64,000 bases of DNA from Clostridium estertheticum subsp. estertheticum (GCF_001877035.1 NZ_CP015756.1:1479001-1543000); one strand, 5' to 3'. Shown: positions 53,405-63,459, counted from the first letter of the stretch. Notes: generated from the letters alone by a model not told the origin. Translations and numbers: made by a program.

Positions 53405-54519
53405 TAATTTGTAACTGCTAAAGCTTCCACTAACTTTTTAGCATCTTCCATAGTAACTTTTGGGTTTCCAACAAGTATACTATAATTAAGATCATTCTCA
53501 CTCCATGAAATGCACTTAATATCTTTCATTTCTGATCCTTTTTTACCTCTAATAGTTATTTTATCTTCACCTGGAATTTTTAAGTTTTCATCAACACTAT
53601 CAATTACTTTAGTACCATTTATTACTGTAGTTAATGTAAAAGCTAGAGCCCCATCTTTTTCGTAAATCTGGTTTATTTCTTTGTGTTTGCTTTTTTCAAT
53701 ATTTAAATACTTAACCTCTTTTAACTTGTAGGTTGAATTTTCTTTTAAAGTTAATAAAGGTTTTCCTGTTATTTTAGCAGCTTTTTTTAAATCTATAGTA
53801 GTTTCATTATTTTTTGCAGCATCATCCATATTTTCAACTTTAACATCTGAGGGAAGCTTTTGGACAAATATGCTATCATCAATTTTAGGTGAAAAATTTA
53901 GTTTTGAATACTCCACAATAGATTTGTTATTTCCACTATCAGAAGAAAGTTTAACTAAAAACCAATTGGATTTTTCTATCCAATACTCTTGATCTCCTAT
54001 AATACTGTTCTTTTCTTTTGCCACTGCTGAAATATGATAGGTTTTAAAGTTTCCCACAGTTTCTTCACCTTTAAAGGTTAACTGATGGGTCTTACTTATA
54101 TGTCCCAATTGATTAATTAACTGATCCTTATAGTTTGTATTTGAAGCTAGAGCTAACTCAGATCCTATTTTCATACTAAAAGCTTTTTTATCTTTAGCTG
54201 TATAGGATATAAGTTTGTCCCCATCGTTTGTGGTTACAACTTTTCCAGAAGTTTTATCTTCTGTTTCTATACGTGTCTTTATTTTACCACTGGAGTTATC
54301 AGTCCATTGTTTAAATAACATACTTTCTTTTAACTTCTGATTTTCGTAGCTATCCATTTTAAATTCTGCATAATAAGACTTTGATTTTTCATTTGCTTTC
54401 ATTACATTTGTTATTACCTCTTCGGGTATTATTACATCCCCTTTAGTACTGCAACCTGTAAATAAAGAGGCTACAACAGATAATCCAATTAATGTAGTAA
54501 TAATTTTTTTCTTAATCAT
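53404..54519 (-). CDS. LolA-like lipoprotein
   Basis: A 371-residue secreted lipoprotein: basic N-terminus, hydrophobic stretch, lipobox SLFTGC with Cys23. The first half (about 40-220) shows the strand-rich YYAEFKM, YWIEKSNWFLVKL and FVQKLPSDV signatures of LolA/LppX-type and DUF4367-related proteins, which bind lipid or act as sensors. Clostridial members include the germination lipoprotein GerS group. The C-terminal part (about 240-371) is a second compact domain. Could report envelope state to the adjacent two-component system; this is inference. Confidence 0.82.
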   Translation of the reverse strand: MIKKKIITTLIGLSVVASLFTGCSTKGDVIIPEEVITNVMKANEKSKSYYAEFKMDSYENQKLKESMLFKQWTDNSSGKIKTRIETEDKTSGKVVTTNDGDKLISYTAKDKKAFSMKIGSELALASNTNYKDQLINQLGHISKTHQLTFKGEETVGNFKTYHISAVAKEKNSIIGDQEYWIEKSNWFLVKLSSDSGNNKSIVEYSKLNFSPKIDDSIFVQKLPSDVKVENMDDAAKNNETTIDLKKAAKITGKPLLTLKENSTYKLKEVKYLNIEKSKHKEINQIYEKDGALAFTLTTVINGTKVIDSVDENLKIPGEDKITIRGKKGSEMKDIKCISWSENDLNYSILVGNPKVTMEDAKKLVEALAVTN

Positions 54520-54927
54520 AATAATTCTCCCCCTGTTTTTATCAGTAAATTAACTTCATATATCTATTAGCCATGTGCACAAATCCTGGTAGATACTGAT
54601 GTATTGTTCTTCTTACAATTATTATTATATATGATTATTATATCTTATTATGAAACTTAATAAATTCTTTATAATTAAAAATTAGGTCTTGCACAATAGA
54701 GTGAAAAATCAATATTTTATACGAGGTGTATCATTGAATATAGTGGTATACTTTATTTATAAGGTACGGTATAATAATATTTTTTAAATAGTCATCTTCT
54801 TAAATGCCTAAATTTCAACTCACCAAAATATTTACAAATATTTAAAATACAACTGAAAAATGCATTAAATATAGAGATTTTGTAATACATTATCAAGAGT
54901 ATTATATATAAGAAGGAGCTGTTTAAA
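54520..54927. other. Divergent regulatory gap, no gene seen
   Basis: 408 AT-rich bases between the lipoprotein gene and the response regulator gene. A possible plus-strand promoter is TTGAAT near 54733 with an AT-rich -10 about 17 bp on. No convincing coding frame or hairpin was found. Confidence 0.4.
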
Positions 54928-55608
54928 ATGAAAATTTTACTTATAGATGACGAAGAAAGCATTCTAAATTTAGTCCGTATGAATCTAGTACTAGAAGGTT
55001 TTGATGTAATAACTAGTTCTACTGGTAATAATGGAATCATGGCTTTTCAAGATGAAAATCCAGACCTAGTGTTACTTGATTTAATGCTACCTGATTTAGA
55101 TGGTTATGAAGTTATGAAGAAAATACAACAGATTAATAGGGAAATTCCCATTATTCTTCTTACTGCAAAAGGTCAACTTAATGATAAACTGCTAGGGTTA
55201 CAGTTAGGGGCGGATGATTATATTACAAAACCCTTTGATAGTAGGGAAATTATACTGCGAATACGTGCAATTTCAAGGCGGATAAATCAATCGAAGCGCC
55301 ATAATGAAAATTCTGAAAACGAAATAGAAAAAGGTTTCATCAAGTTACTGAAAGCTGAAAGAAAGATTTTTATAGATTCCATTGAAGTACAATTTACTTT
55401 TCGAGAATTTGAAACTTTAAATCTTTTAATGCAAAATATTAATAAGGTTTTTTCTAGAACCGAGTTACTAAAAAAACTTTGGGGTTATGATTATGAGGGA
55501 AACACAAGGGCTGTTGATATTCATATAGAACGAATTCGTAAAAAACTTAAAAATCATGGAAATGCTATTCAAACTATTTATGGTGCTGGATATAGATTAG
55601 AGGTATGA
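54928..55608 (+). CDS. OmpR/PhoB-family response regulator of the sugar-phosphate locus
   Basis: A 226-residue regulator. Receiver with IDDEES, Asp in VLLDLMLPDLDG and Lys in ITKPF; winged helix (about 128-226) ending IYGAGYRLEV. SD AAGGAG before ATG 54928. First of five genes on the same strand (RR, HK, DUF3919, binding protein, antiporter). By analogy to HptRSA and PgtABC systems, it should activate the transporter gene in response to an extracellular phosphate ester; HptR itself is AraC-type, so this is an analogue and not an orthologue. Confidence 0.92.
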   Translation: MKILLIDDEESILNLVRMNLVLEGFDVITSSTGNNGIMAFQDENPDLVLLDLMLPDLDGYEVMKKIQQINREIPIILLTAKGQLNDKLLGLQLGADDYITKPFDSREIILRIRAISRRINQSKRHNENSENEIEKGFIKLLKAERKIFIDSIEVQFTFREFETLNLLMQNINKVFSRTELLKKLWGYDYEGNTRAVDIHIERIRKKLKNHGNAIQTIYGAGYRLEV

Positions 55609-55609
55609 A

Positions 55610-57022
55610 ATGAAAATTGGTATAAAAAATAAAATTGTGATTATGAATATAGCAGTCTTACTTCCGGTTTTACTTATCGTTTGCTTCATTACCATTGGTA
55701 ATCTTTATGGAAATATAATAAAAAGTACTATTACAATGCTAAAACAAGAGAGTTACAACAGCCAATTAAATATAATTACATATTTAGATAACGAAAAAAA
55801 CATAGGCTTGCCAGAACTTCTTAAGAATATGAGCCCTTTTATAGCTAAAAATTTGTCCGATCATTATAAATTCAGAATTCAATTATACAACAAGGATGGA
55901 CTAGTAGGGGATTCCGAAGAGTACCCTATAATTTTAGAGAATAAAGATGTTGATTATGCACTTTCAGGAACTAAATCCTATATTATGAAAAAAATTGAAA
56001 ACAAGCAATATATTTTATTTTCTAGCCCGCTTTATTTCGAAGGAGAAACTATTGGTTGCTTTCGGTATATTTATCCCCTAGATAAAGAAATAGGTTTAGT
56101 TGAAAATACAAGTGTAACCATGCTTTTGGTAGGCATACTAGCGCTGTTTCTTTCTATTTTTTTAAGTAATGCATTTTCTGGAAAAATTGTTAGTCCTATT
56201 GTATCTTTAAAAATAGCCTCCCAAAAGGTTGCAAATGGAGATTTTACAAATACTATAGAAATTGATACCACGGATGAAATCAAGGATTTAGCAGACTCCT
56301 TTAATCTTATGTCTACCAATATAAGCAAATCTATTTTAAAATTAAAAGATGAAAAAGCAAATCAAAAAAGATTTTTAGATAACGTTACTCATGAATTAAA
56401 AACCCCCATAACCTCAATCATTGGATATGCAGATTTACTTCCTAGAGTAAAGACAGAAAAGGATAAAACACAATGTCTCGATTATATTCAAAAGGGTGGA
56501 CATCGTCTGCTTTGCCTTGTAGAAGAATTGTTAAATCTCTCTAAATTAAATAAGGAAGATTTTCAAATGGAAGTTGCGCAAACGAATCTTAAATGTATAA
56601 TAGAGGAAAGTTTGTTGATTTTAAGACCGAGATTAGAGAAATACAATATTTTTATAGAGTCACTTTTATTTGATCATTCCATTTGGATAGATAAACAAAA
56701 AACGGAACAAGTATTTTTAAATATATTTGACAATGCAATTAAATATAGTGATTGTACTTCCATTGTTATAAAAATGTTATCAAGGCATGGATATCTAATT
56801 GTTTCTATAGCAGACAACGGTGGAGGTATACCAAAGGAACATCTGAAAAAGGTTTTTGAACCTTTTTATACTGCAAATAAAAGACTACAAAATCAATATG
56901 GCGGTATGGGTCTTGGACTTGCAATTTGCAAGGAAATTATGAAAAAGCAACAAGGGGATATTTCCATAAGTAGTGACAAGGGAACAAAGGTGGAATTGCT
57001 TTTTAAATTGTTACAAAATTGA
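55610..57022 (+). CDS. Sensor histidine kinase of the sugar-phosphate locus
   Basis: A 470-residue kinase with two membrane segments (about 8-30 and 165-188) and an extracellular sensor between them. Then HAMP (about 188-240), H-box VTHELKTPITSIIGY (His near 263), N-box NIFDNAIKYSD, and GGMGLGLAICKEIMKKQQG. Its start lies at the stop of the response regulator gene (one-base spacing). It probably receives its signal from the downstream binding protein. Confidence 0.92.
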   Translation: MKIGIKNKIVIMNIAVLLPVLLIVCFITIGNLYGNIIKSTITMLKQESYNSQLNIITYLDNEKNIGLPELLKNMSPFIAKNLSDHYKFRIQLYNKDGLVGDSEEYPIILENKDVDYALSGTKSYIMKKIENKQYILFSSPLYFEGETIGCFRYIYPLDKEIGLVENTSVTMLLVGILALFLSIFLSNAFSGKIVSPIVSLKIASQKVANGDFTNTIEIDTTDEIKDLADSFNLMSTNISKSILKLKDEKANQKRFLDNVTHELKTPITSIIGYADLLPRVKTEKDKTQCLDYIQKGGHRLLCLVEELLNLSKLNKEDFQMEVAQTNLKCIIEESLLILRPRLEKYNIFIESLLFDHSIWIDKQKTEQVFLNIFDNAIKYSDCTSIVIKMLSRHGYLIVSIADNGGGIPKEHLKKVFEPFYTANKRLQNQYGGMGLGLAICKEIMKKQQGDISISSDKGTKVELLFKLLQN

Positions 57023-57058
57023 TTCAATTCTGATGCAATCCTGAAAACGTTTTTTGCT

Positions 57059-57919
57059 ATGATAAGGAGGAGGAGAAAAATAAGTATTTTAAAGAAACAT
57101 AAAAAATTATTTATTGTTTATTTTGTTTTTATGCTATTGCTCGGAATCATAATATTTTGGCAATATGAAAAAAATTATGATCATGTAGTACTTATTCAAG
57201 ATAGAGAACAAGTTTTAAAAGCTATAAGTACATCCACACCTGTAAAGTTAGAAGTTTATAGTAACAGTTGGGGTAAAATCATTATTTCTGAGAGTAATGT
57301 TATTCGAAGTATATGGAATATTATAGACGAAATGTCTAAGAGTAGTCCTTTGCAAGAAAGTCAAAATACATATACGAATGATGAAATAAGTGGCACTATT
57401 TTTTATCTGAATGGTAAAAAAACTACTTTTACTTTAGGAAGTTACTTGAAAATCGGTGCTATTATTTATGGAAATGCTAAAGACAAGCCTTATGTAGATC
57501 AGCTTAAAAATTATTTGGATGAAATTTTATGTTCTGCGCAAAATCTAAGCAATCTTATTAATGAACGAAATAAGGTTACTGTAGTAGATATTAATAATAA
57601 TATACAAAAATGTGGTCGTGATGATAAGACATTTATTCGTAATAAAATACTAAAATGTTCTAAGATTAAGGATAATGCTTCCCTAGAAAAAGCAATCAAT
57701 ACAAAGGGAAAAGTGCTATACCACATAAAAACCTATTTAGAAAAAGAAAGTAATTCTATTCCAAATACAAGAGATACATTCTATGCAATTATAAATATTG
57801 ACGTATATGAAAATGGGTATATTGTTATTCAAGATTTTAGTAATGATGTAGTAAATGCAATTTATATGAAAGGAAATTTAGTAGAGGTATGCAAAAACAT
57901 CAGTAAAACTGGTATTTAA
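57059..57919 (+). CDS. DUF3919-like membrane-anchored protein
   Basis: A 286-residue protein with a very basic N-terminus, one membrane segment (about 18-38) and an extracytoplasmic domain with no recognised catalytic motif. It resembles DUF3919 proteins encoded beside two-component systems and binding proteins in clostridia. The only ATG, 57059, has no SD before it; instead AAGGAGGAGGAG (57064-57075) lies inside the first codons and is correctly spaced for an ATA at 57080. The true start is thus doubtful. Likely an accessory of the sensing complex. Confidence 0.75.
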   Translation: MIRRRRKISILKKHKKLFIVYFVFMLLLGIIIFWQYEKNYDHVVLIQDREQVLKAISTSTPVKLEVYSNSWGKIIISESNVIRSIWNIIDEMSKSSPLQESQNTYTNDEISGTIFYLNGKKTTFTLGSYLKIGAIIYGNAKDKPYVDQLKNYLDEILCSAQNLSNLINERNKVTVVDINNNIQKCGRDDKTFIRNKILKCSKIKDNASLEKAINTKGKVLYHIKTYLEKESNSIPNTRDTFYAIINIDVYENGYIVIQDFSNDVVNAIYMKGNLVEVCKNISKTGI

Positions 57920-57945
57920 TTTTTAAATATTCTGGAGGTACCTTA

Positions 57946-58980
57946 ATGAAAGCTTACAAATTTACTATGTTTATTTTTCTCTTGATTTGCTCAATATCGT
58001 TAACTGCATGCAATAAAAACAGGAGTGATTATCCTAGCCTGCAAGGAAAAAAACTTTTGGTTTACGTAGCCTTTCATGAAGACGAGGCTAAACCATTACT
58101 AGAAGGTTTTAAACAAAAAACTGGTTGTGAGTATTCCCTTTTGAGGTTTCCTACAGGGGAAGCTTTAGCCCGGGCAATTGAGGAAAAAGCAGCTCCTAAG
58201 GCAGATGTTTTTTTAGGTGGAACCGTAGATGCCCATGAGTATATGAAAAAAGAAGGCATAATTGAAAAATATATTTCTACAAATGCCAGTTCTATTCCTG
58301 AAAGATATAAAGATGAAGATGGGTATTGGACAGGACTTTATATAGAAGCCTTATCTATTGGTATCAATAAAGAAAGATGGGACGCCGAGTTTAAATCAAA
58401 GGGAATAAAGCTGCCGGAAAGTTTTCAAGATCTGTTAAATCCCGCTTTTAAAGGTGAAATTATTATTCCTAACCCAAAAACCTCAGGCACAGGATACACT
58501 TTTGTTTCTTACCTTGTACAATCAATGGGAAAGGAAAAAGCCTTAGAATATCTAGGTAAGCTCAACCATAATGTAGCTCAAGTTACTACAAATGGTCTTA
58601 CTCCAGCAGAAAAGGTAGGTATTGGTGAATATTTAATTGCTGTTAATTTTATAAATCAACAGCTTATCGTTAAAAAATCTGGATTTAATATACAATATAA
58701 GATTCCTAAAGATGTAGGATGGACACTTTGCGCAGTCTCTAAGATTAAAAATGGTCCGGATTCTAAGGCTGCAAATGCTTTTATAGATTATTGCTTAACG
58801 GCGCAAGCCGGTAATGCTCTGAAAAATTTTTCTATGGCTATGTCTACAAGAGAAGATGTGTCATTGCCAGAGGGAGGACAAAATTTAAGTAATCTTATAG
58901 GTAGTGATAAATACGATTTTAAAAAAGCGGGCATTGATAAAGAAGAAATGTTAGATGCCCTTGAAAGGATTAAACCGTAA
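57946..58980 (+). CDS. Extracellular solute-binding lipoprotein (PgtC/HptA-like)
   Basis: A 344-residue lipoprotein with lipobox SLTAC (Cys22). It has the type II binding-protein fold used for iron, phosphate esters and phosphonates: the GTVDAHEYMKKEGI and PNPKTSGTGYTFVSYL segments, and a central IGEYLIAVNFINQQ strand. No ABC permease or ATPase gene accompanies it. It lies between a two-component system and an organophosphate antiporter, like PgtC and HptA, which sense phosphate esters for a kinase and do not feed an ABC importer. SD GGAGG before ATG 57946. Confidence 0.85.
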   Translation: MKAYKFTMFIFLLICSISLTACNKNRSDYPSLQGKKLLVYVAFHEDEAKPLLEGFKQKTGCEYSLLRFPTGEALARAIEEKAAPKADVFLGGTVDAHEYMKKEGIIEKYISTNASSIPERYKDEDGYWTGLYIEALSIGINKERWDAEFKSKGIKLPESFQDLLNPAFKGEIIIPNPKTSGTGYTFVSYLVQSMGKEKALEYLGKLNHNVAQVTTNGLTPAEKVGIGEYLIAVNFINQQLIVKKSGFNIQYKIPKDVGWTLCAVSKIKNGPDSKAANAFIDYCLTAQAGNALKNFSMAMSTREDVSLPEGGQNLSNLIGSDKYDFKKAGIDKEEMLDALERIKP

Positions 58981-59041
58981 ATTTATATATAGATTAATAT
59001 ATTTAAATTAAAAAATATAAAATGAAAGGTCGATGAAATGA

Positions 59042-60391
59042 ATGGAGAATTTATTTAATTTTTTAAAACCCGCTCCAGCTATTGAAAGATTGCCAAAAGA
59101 AAAAATTGATCCAGTTTACAAAAAGTTTCGGTTACAAGTATTTATAAGTATTTATATTGGTTATATGGGTTATTACTTTGTTAGGAGTAATTTTTCACTA
59201 GCTAAGATGTACTTAATTCATGAAGGATTTACAAAAACACAACTTGGATTTGTTGCCTCTGCGCTAGGACTTGCTTATGGTATTAGTAAATTTGTTATGG
59301 GTAACGTATCAGATAGATCCAATGCAAGGTACTTTCTAGGCATCGGTTTAATTTTGTCTGGTATTACAAATCTATTTTTACCACTTACAACAAGTCTTAC
59401 AGTAATGTTTATGTTAATGCTTATAAATGGATGGGTTCAAGGTATGGGTTGGCCACCATGTGGAAGGATCATGACTCATTGGTTCTCAGATAAAGAGCGT
59501 GGCGTTAAAATGTCGATTTGGAATACCGCACATAATGTGGGTGGTGGATTTATAGCTGTTATTGCGCTTCTTGGTGTTCAAATATTTGGAAATTGGAAAG
59601 GGATTTTTTATTTACCAGCTATTATTGCAATTGTAATTGGAACACTTTATATGATTTTTGCAAAAGATACACCTCAATCTGTAGGTCTTCCTCCTATTGA
59701 AGAATATAAAAATGATTACCCCGCTGTAAAAGTAAAAGACAGAGAAAAGGAAATGACTGCAAAGGAAATACTGTTTAAATATGTATTCAATAATAAATAT
59801 TTATGGTATATCGCTCTAGCAAACGGATTTGTATATATGGTGAGGTATGGCATTATTAATTGGGCTCCATTATACTTACAAGAAGTAAAAGGTTTTAATG
59901 TTAAAGAGTCGGCAATTGCATTTTCTTTATTTGAATATGCTGCAATTCCGGGTACTATACTTATAGGATGGATTAGTGATAAAATATTCCATGGTCGTCG
60001 TGCACCAGTAGGTGTAGCTTGTATGGTAGGTGTTACGGCTGGTGTGTTCATATATTGGCAATCTTCAAGTGTTTTAGCAATAAACATTACTTTAGCTTGC
60101 ATAGGTGCCTTAATATATGGACCTGTTATGCTTATTGGAGTAAGTGCCTTAGATCTAGTGCCTAAAAAGGCTGCTGGAACTGCTGCTGGATTTACAGGAC
60201 TCTTCGGTTATCTTATTGGGCAAGTTTCAGCTGAAATTGTAATGGGAATAGTTGTAGATAAATACAAATGGGATGGAGGATTCATGCTTCTTATGGTTTC
60301 TGCAGTACTTGCTATTGTATTTCTTTCCCTTACTTGGAATGTACATGATAGGTCAAAACCGGATTCTGAAGAGATTAAATATGTAAACTAA
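59042..60391 (+). CDS. Organophosphate:phosphate antiporter, MFS (UhpT/GlpT/PgtP family)
   Basis: A 449-residue 12-helix transporter that exchanges sugar phosphates, glycerol-3-phosphate or phosphoglycerates for inorganic phosphate. Family features: GYMGYYFVRSNFSLAKMYLI with the conserved Arg (about residue 48), GWVQGMGWPPCGR near 140, and SIWNTAHNVGGGF near 160. The cytoplasmic loop is in the middle (about 210-250). Last gene of the sensing/uptake operon. The gap of 61 bases before it shows no separate promoter, and a terminator follows. Confidence 0.92.
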   Translation: MENLFNFLKPAPAIERLPKEKIDPVYKKFRLQVFISIYIGYMGYYFVRSNFSLAKMYLIHEGFTKTQLGFVASALGLAYGISKFVMGNVSDRSNARYFLGIGLILSGITNLFLPLTTSLTVMFMLMLINGWVQGMGWPPCGRIMTHWFSDKERGVKMSIWNTAHNVGGGFIAVIALLGVQIFGNWKGIFYLPAIIAIVIGTLYMIFAKDTPQSVGLPPIEEYKNDYPAVKVKDREKEMTAKEILFKYVFNNKYLWYIALANGFVYMVRYGIINWAPLYLQEVKGFNVKESAIAFSLFEYAAIPGTILIGWISDKIFHGRRAPVGVACMVGVTAGVFIYWQSSSVLAINITLACIGALIYGPVMLIGVSALDLVPKKAAGTAAGFTGLFGYLIGQVSAEIVMGIVVDKYKWDGGFMLLMVSAVLAIVFLSLTWNVHDRSKPDSEEIKYVN

Positions 60392-60419
60392 ATAGATATT
60401 AAGCATAGAAAATTTTTTT

Positions 60420-60452
60420 ATAGGCCTCCTATGGTATAGGGGGCTTATATTT
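60420..60452 (+). terminator. Terminator of the sugar-phosphate operon
   Basis: A 13-bp stem with G-U pairs (ataggcctcctat / atagggggcttat) and a 3-nt loop. Confidence 0.8.
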
Positions 60453-60572
60453 GTGCACAGGGGCATGGCAATTTGCAATAAAAAGTATTTATTTCATTAA
60501 TTATATGTAATAATGTCAATAGTTAACGCAAATTTAAAAAATATTATAATAAGTATTAAGGAGGCAATGTTA

Positions 60573-61058
60573 ATGGTTACATATATAGGGGTATTGTTTT
60601 TATTTACATCTATGGGGTTAGGTATACCTGCTATTTTTATTTATGCTTTTACTGTAGATATAATTAATTGGTTTTCTAATAGAAAAACAAGGACTTCTAA
60701 GCCAAAACGCAAAATATTTAAAAATAAACAAAAATCAAAGTTAAAATTAACTGATAAGATTTTTGGATTACTTATTCTAATAGCAATATGTATATTACCA
60801 ATATGGAGTTTACGTATGGTTACGCCTTATTGGTTAGATGTACCTAGTATAATCACAAAAGACTACAGTGTAGATGAGGGTGCTGTAACTGTTTATGCTG
60901 CAAAACCTACAAGTAGGAAAACTTGGGGTTACGATTCTATAACTGTAAATGGAAATGATTATCCAATAGTAGATGATAGTAAGGTTAAGACGGGTATGAA
61001 TGTAAAGATAAAATATTTACCCCATACTAAATTAATAATGAAATTGTGGTATGAATAA
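60573..61058 (+). CDS. Hypothetical two-helix membrane protein
   Basis: A 161-residue protein with membrane segments at about 3-25 and 65-85, separated by a highly basic loop (about 32-58), then a C-terminal beta-rich domain with YDSITVNGNDYPI. I do not recognise a family. ATG 60573 is 8 nt after AAGGAGG; ATG 60567 is too near and the frame opening at 60513 has no SD. It stands alone between two terminated operons. Confidence 0.68.
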   Translation: MVTYIGVLFLFTSMGLGIPAIFIYAFTVDIINWFSNRKTRTSKPKRKIFKNKQKSKLKLTDKIFGLLILIAICILPIWSLRMVTPYWLDVPSIITKDYSVDEGAVTVYAAKPTSRKTWGYDSITVNGNDYPIVDDSKVKTGMNVKIKYLPHTKLIMKLWYE

Positions 61059-61105
61059 CAAAGTAATGATTGCTTAGCTAATGAAGAATCCATTTGATAT
61101 AGTAC

Positions 61106-61681
61106 TTATTTTAATATCCTCTTACCTATAACAAATTTTTCTTTGTAATATCCCGTTAATTCAGAGATTTTTATAACGTCACCGGATTTTGGAGAATGTA
61201 TAAACTTATTGCTGCCAATATATATTCCAACGTGAGATACTTGGTATGGTAGATCTGGATTTGTTCTAAAAAAGACCAAATCTCCATTCTTAAGATCATT
61301 TATATTAATAGAAATACCTTCATTTACTTGTTCCATAGTAGTTCTAGGTAAATTTATACCAAAATGTTTATAGGTATATGCTACAAAACCAGAACAATCA
61401 AATCCACCACTCATATATTTTCCAAAAGCATCAGATATTGCAGGTGTAGTGCCACCCCATAAGTAATGCATTCCTAGAAAAGTATCAGAATAGGCTTTTA
61501 AATCATTCCCAGTTATTGATGAACTGTATTGTTGCCCGTTTGTTATATATTTAGCTTTATTTAAGGGAGTTTTAAAATTTGAGAAAATAGTAAAAATCAT
61601 ATATATTAGAGATAAAAATATAAGCATTAAAGTTAAAAACCAGGGGTTTATTGAATTTTGTTTATAATAAGTTTTTCTCAT
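61106..61681 (-). CDS. NlpC/P60 family cell-wall hydrolase
   Basis: A 191-residue exported or membrane-anchored endopeptidase. One N-terminal membrane segment (about 12-32) precedes the NlpC/P60 domain. The catalytic Cys is in GGFDCSGFVAY, the His in VSHVGIYIG, and the third polar residue near FIHSPKSGD. Cleaves peptide bonds in cell-wall stems. The ATG at 61681 follows GGGAG; ATG 61693 includes that SD and is less likely. Converges with the membrane protein gene. Confidence 0.9.
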   Translation of the reverse strand: MRKTYYKQNSINPWFLTLMLIFLSLIYMIFTIFSNFKTPLNKAKYITNGQQYSSSITGNDLKAYSDTFLGMHYLWGGTTPAISDAFGKYMSGGFDCSGFVAYTYKHFGINLPRTTMEQVNEGISININDLKNGDLVFFRTNPDLPYQVSHVGIYIGSNKFIHSPKSGDVIKISELTGYYKEKFVIGKRILK

Positions 61682-61963
61682 ATAAGCTCCCATCGTTTAT
61701 TATTTTAAATTATCATATAGTAACTTATTGTAGCATTTCTAATAATATACTAAATATTTAGAAAAATTAGTATGAAAATAAATTTGATTTTATTTTAACA
61801 AAAATACACCAATATGTAAGACATTGTGGTATATTGATTAGGAAGAATTAAGTTTTATGTAATAATATGTATAAAAATAAGGCGTTTTATGATAACTATA
61901 CTAAAATAAACTGATTTTCGATTTGATTGTAGTACAAGCTTTTCAGAAGAGAGGATAATTGTT

Positions 61964-63424
61964 ATGAATAAGACAGATTATAGGAGTAAAAAGGTTATGT
62001 TGCTGGGATGTTTTTCAGCAGCTTGTTTATCATTAATTATAATCTTATTTAGTACATACAGTATGAATAAAGTACGTATAGAATCTGATTTTATTTCACA
62101 AAGAATACTTCCAAGTAAAATATTTACATTGGAGATTTTGACATCATTAATTAATCAAGAAACAGGAATCAGAGCCTATATTATTTCAGAAAATAAAGTT
62201 TTTTTAGAACCGTATTATTCAGAAAGCATAGGAATTCAAAAATATTATAATTCTCTAAATAAATTAAAAGAGGTAGGACTAAACAATGACACTATTAACC
62301 GAATTGATAAGCAAAGACAATATATTCAAAGGTTTTTTTATCAGCAAATTTTATTAGTAGAGTCTGGGGAGTCAGATCAGGCAAAATTAAACTTAACTAA
62401 GGGTAAAAAGTTAGTAGATGAATTTAGGGTAACTGATAATATTTTACTTAACGATATTAACTCACAGATAAATAGTTCCAGTAACAAAGTTATAAAAACT
62501 CAAAGGATCCATAAATATTTACTGGCTTTTTTAGGTGTTATACTTATTGCATGTAATTGTATATTTATTAATTGTATTTGGAATTGTATGCATAAACAAA
62601 TTAAGAAAAAAGATGAAGTAAATGAAGACTTACAAAAGGTACTAACTAGTCAAGAGGAGTATATTACAAGTATATCTCATGAACTTAAAACACCGCTAAA
62701 TGTTATATTGTCTGCGGCTCAATTGTTGGATATGTATAGTGACAGTGGGTTACTATATGAAAATAAAAAGTCAACGATCAAACATATAGACTCCATAAAG
62801 CAAAATGCATATAGATTGTCTAAATTCATCAATAACATTATTGATTTATCTAGAATTGAATCTGGAATCTTTAAGTTAAATTTATCTAATAACAATATAG
62901 TGGAAATTGTAGAAGATATGGTAATAGCGGTTACTGAGTTTACAAAAAGTCGAGGACTAAATATTATTTTTGATACAGATGTAGAAGAAAAGATTATTGC
63001 TTGTGATCCAGAAAAGGTAGATAAAGTAGTATTAAATATTATATCAAATGCGATAAAATTTTCAAGCGATGGTGGTCAAATATTTGTAAATATTAAAAAT
63101 GACATTGAATTTGTTGAAATATCTGTGGAAGATAATGGAATTGGAATTGACACAAAATATTTCAATTCAATATTTAATAAATATAGCCAGATAGATAAAT
63201 CATTATCAAGAAATGCCGAAGGTACAGGTGTTGGATTAACTTTAGTTAAGTCGATTGTAGAATTAGCTGGTGGTAGTATAAATGTTGAAAGTGAACTTGG
63301 TATAGGAAGTAAGTTTACGGTTAGATTTCCTTCAAAACAAGTACTTAATGAAAAAATTCAATCTAATAATGCAATGAGAAATGAAAAGCAAAATGTTAAA
63401 GTAGAATTTTCAGATGTTTATTAA
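61964..63424 (+). CDS. CHASE3-domain sensor histidine kinase, orphan
   Basis: A 486-residue kinase. A membrane segment (about 12-34) leads into a CHASE3-type four-helix extracellular domain with LINQETGIRAYIISENKVF (about 55-75), and a second membrane segment lies at about 178-200. H-box SISHELKTPLNVILSA (His near 242), N-box NIISNAIKFS, and G-boxes DNGIGI and GTGVGLTLVKSIVELAGG follow. No response regulator gene is adjacent, so it may feed a phosphorelay such as the one to Spo0A; that link is only a suggestion. The upstream gap of about 280 bases contains no gene. Confidence 0.9.
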   Translation: MNKTDYRSKKVMLLGCFSAACLSLIIILFSTYSMNKVRIESDFISQRILPSKIFTLEILTSLINQETGIRAYIISENKVFLEPYYSESIGIQKYYNSLNKLKEVGLNNDTINRIDKQRQYIQRFFYQQILLVESGESDQAKLNLTKGKKLVDEFRVTDNILLNDINSQINSSSNKVIKTQRIHKYLLAFLGVILIACNCIFINCIWNCMHKQIKKKDEVNEDLQKVLTSQEEYITSISHELKTPLNVILSAAQLLDMYSDSGLLYENKKSTIKHIDSIKQNAYRLSKFINNIIDLSRIESGIFKLNLSNNNIVEIVEDMVIAVTEFTKSRGLNIIFDTDVEEKIIACDPEKVDKVVLNIISNAIKFSSDGGQIFVNIKNDIEFVEISVEDNGIGIDTKYFNSIFNKYSQIDKSLSRNAEGTGVGLTLVKSIVELAGGSINVESELGIGSKFTVRFPSKQVLNEKIQSNNAMRNEKQNVKVEFSDVY

Positions 63425-63459
63425 TAAAATATGTGTTTTTAATAAATATAATTCGGCAA

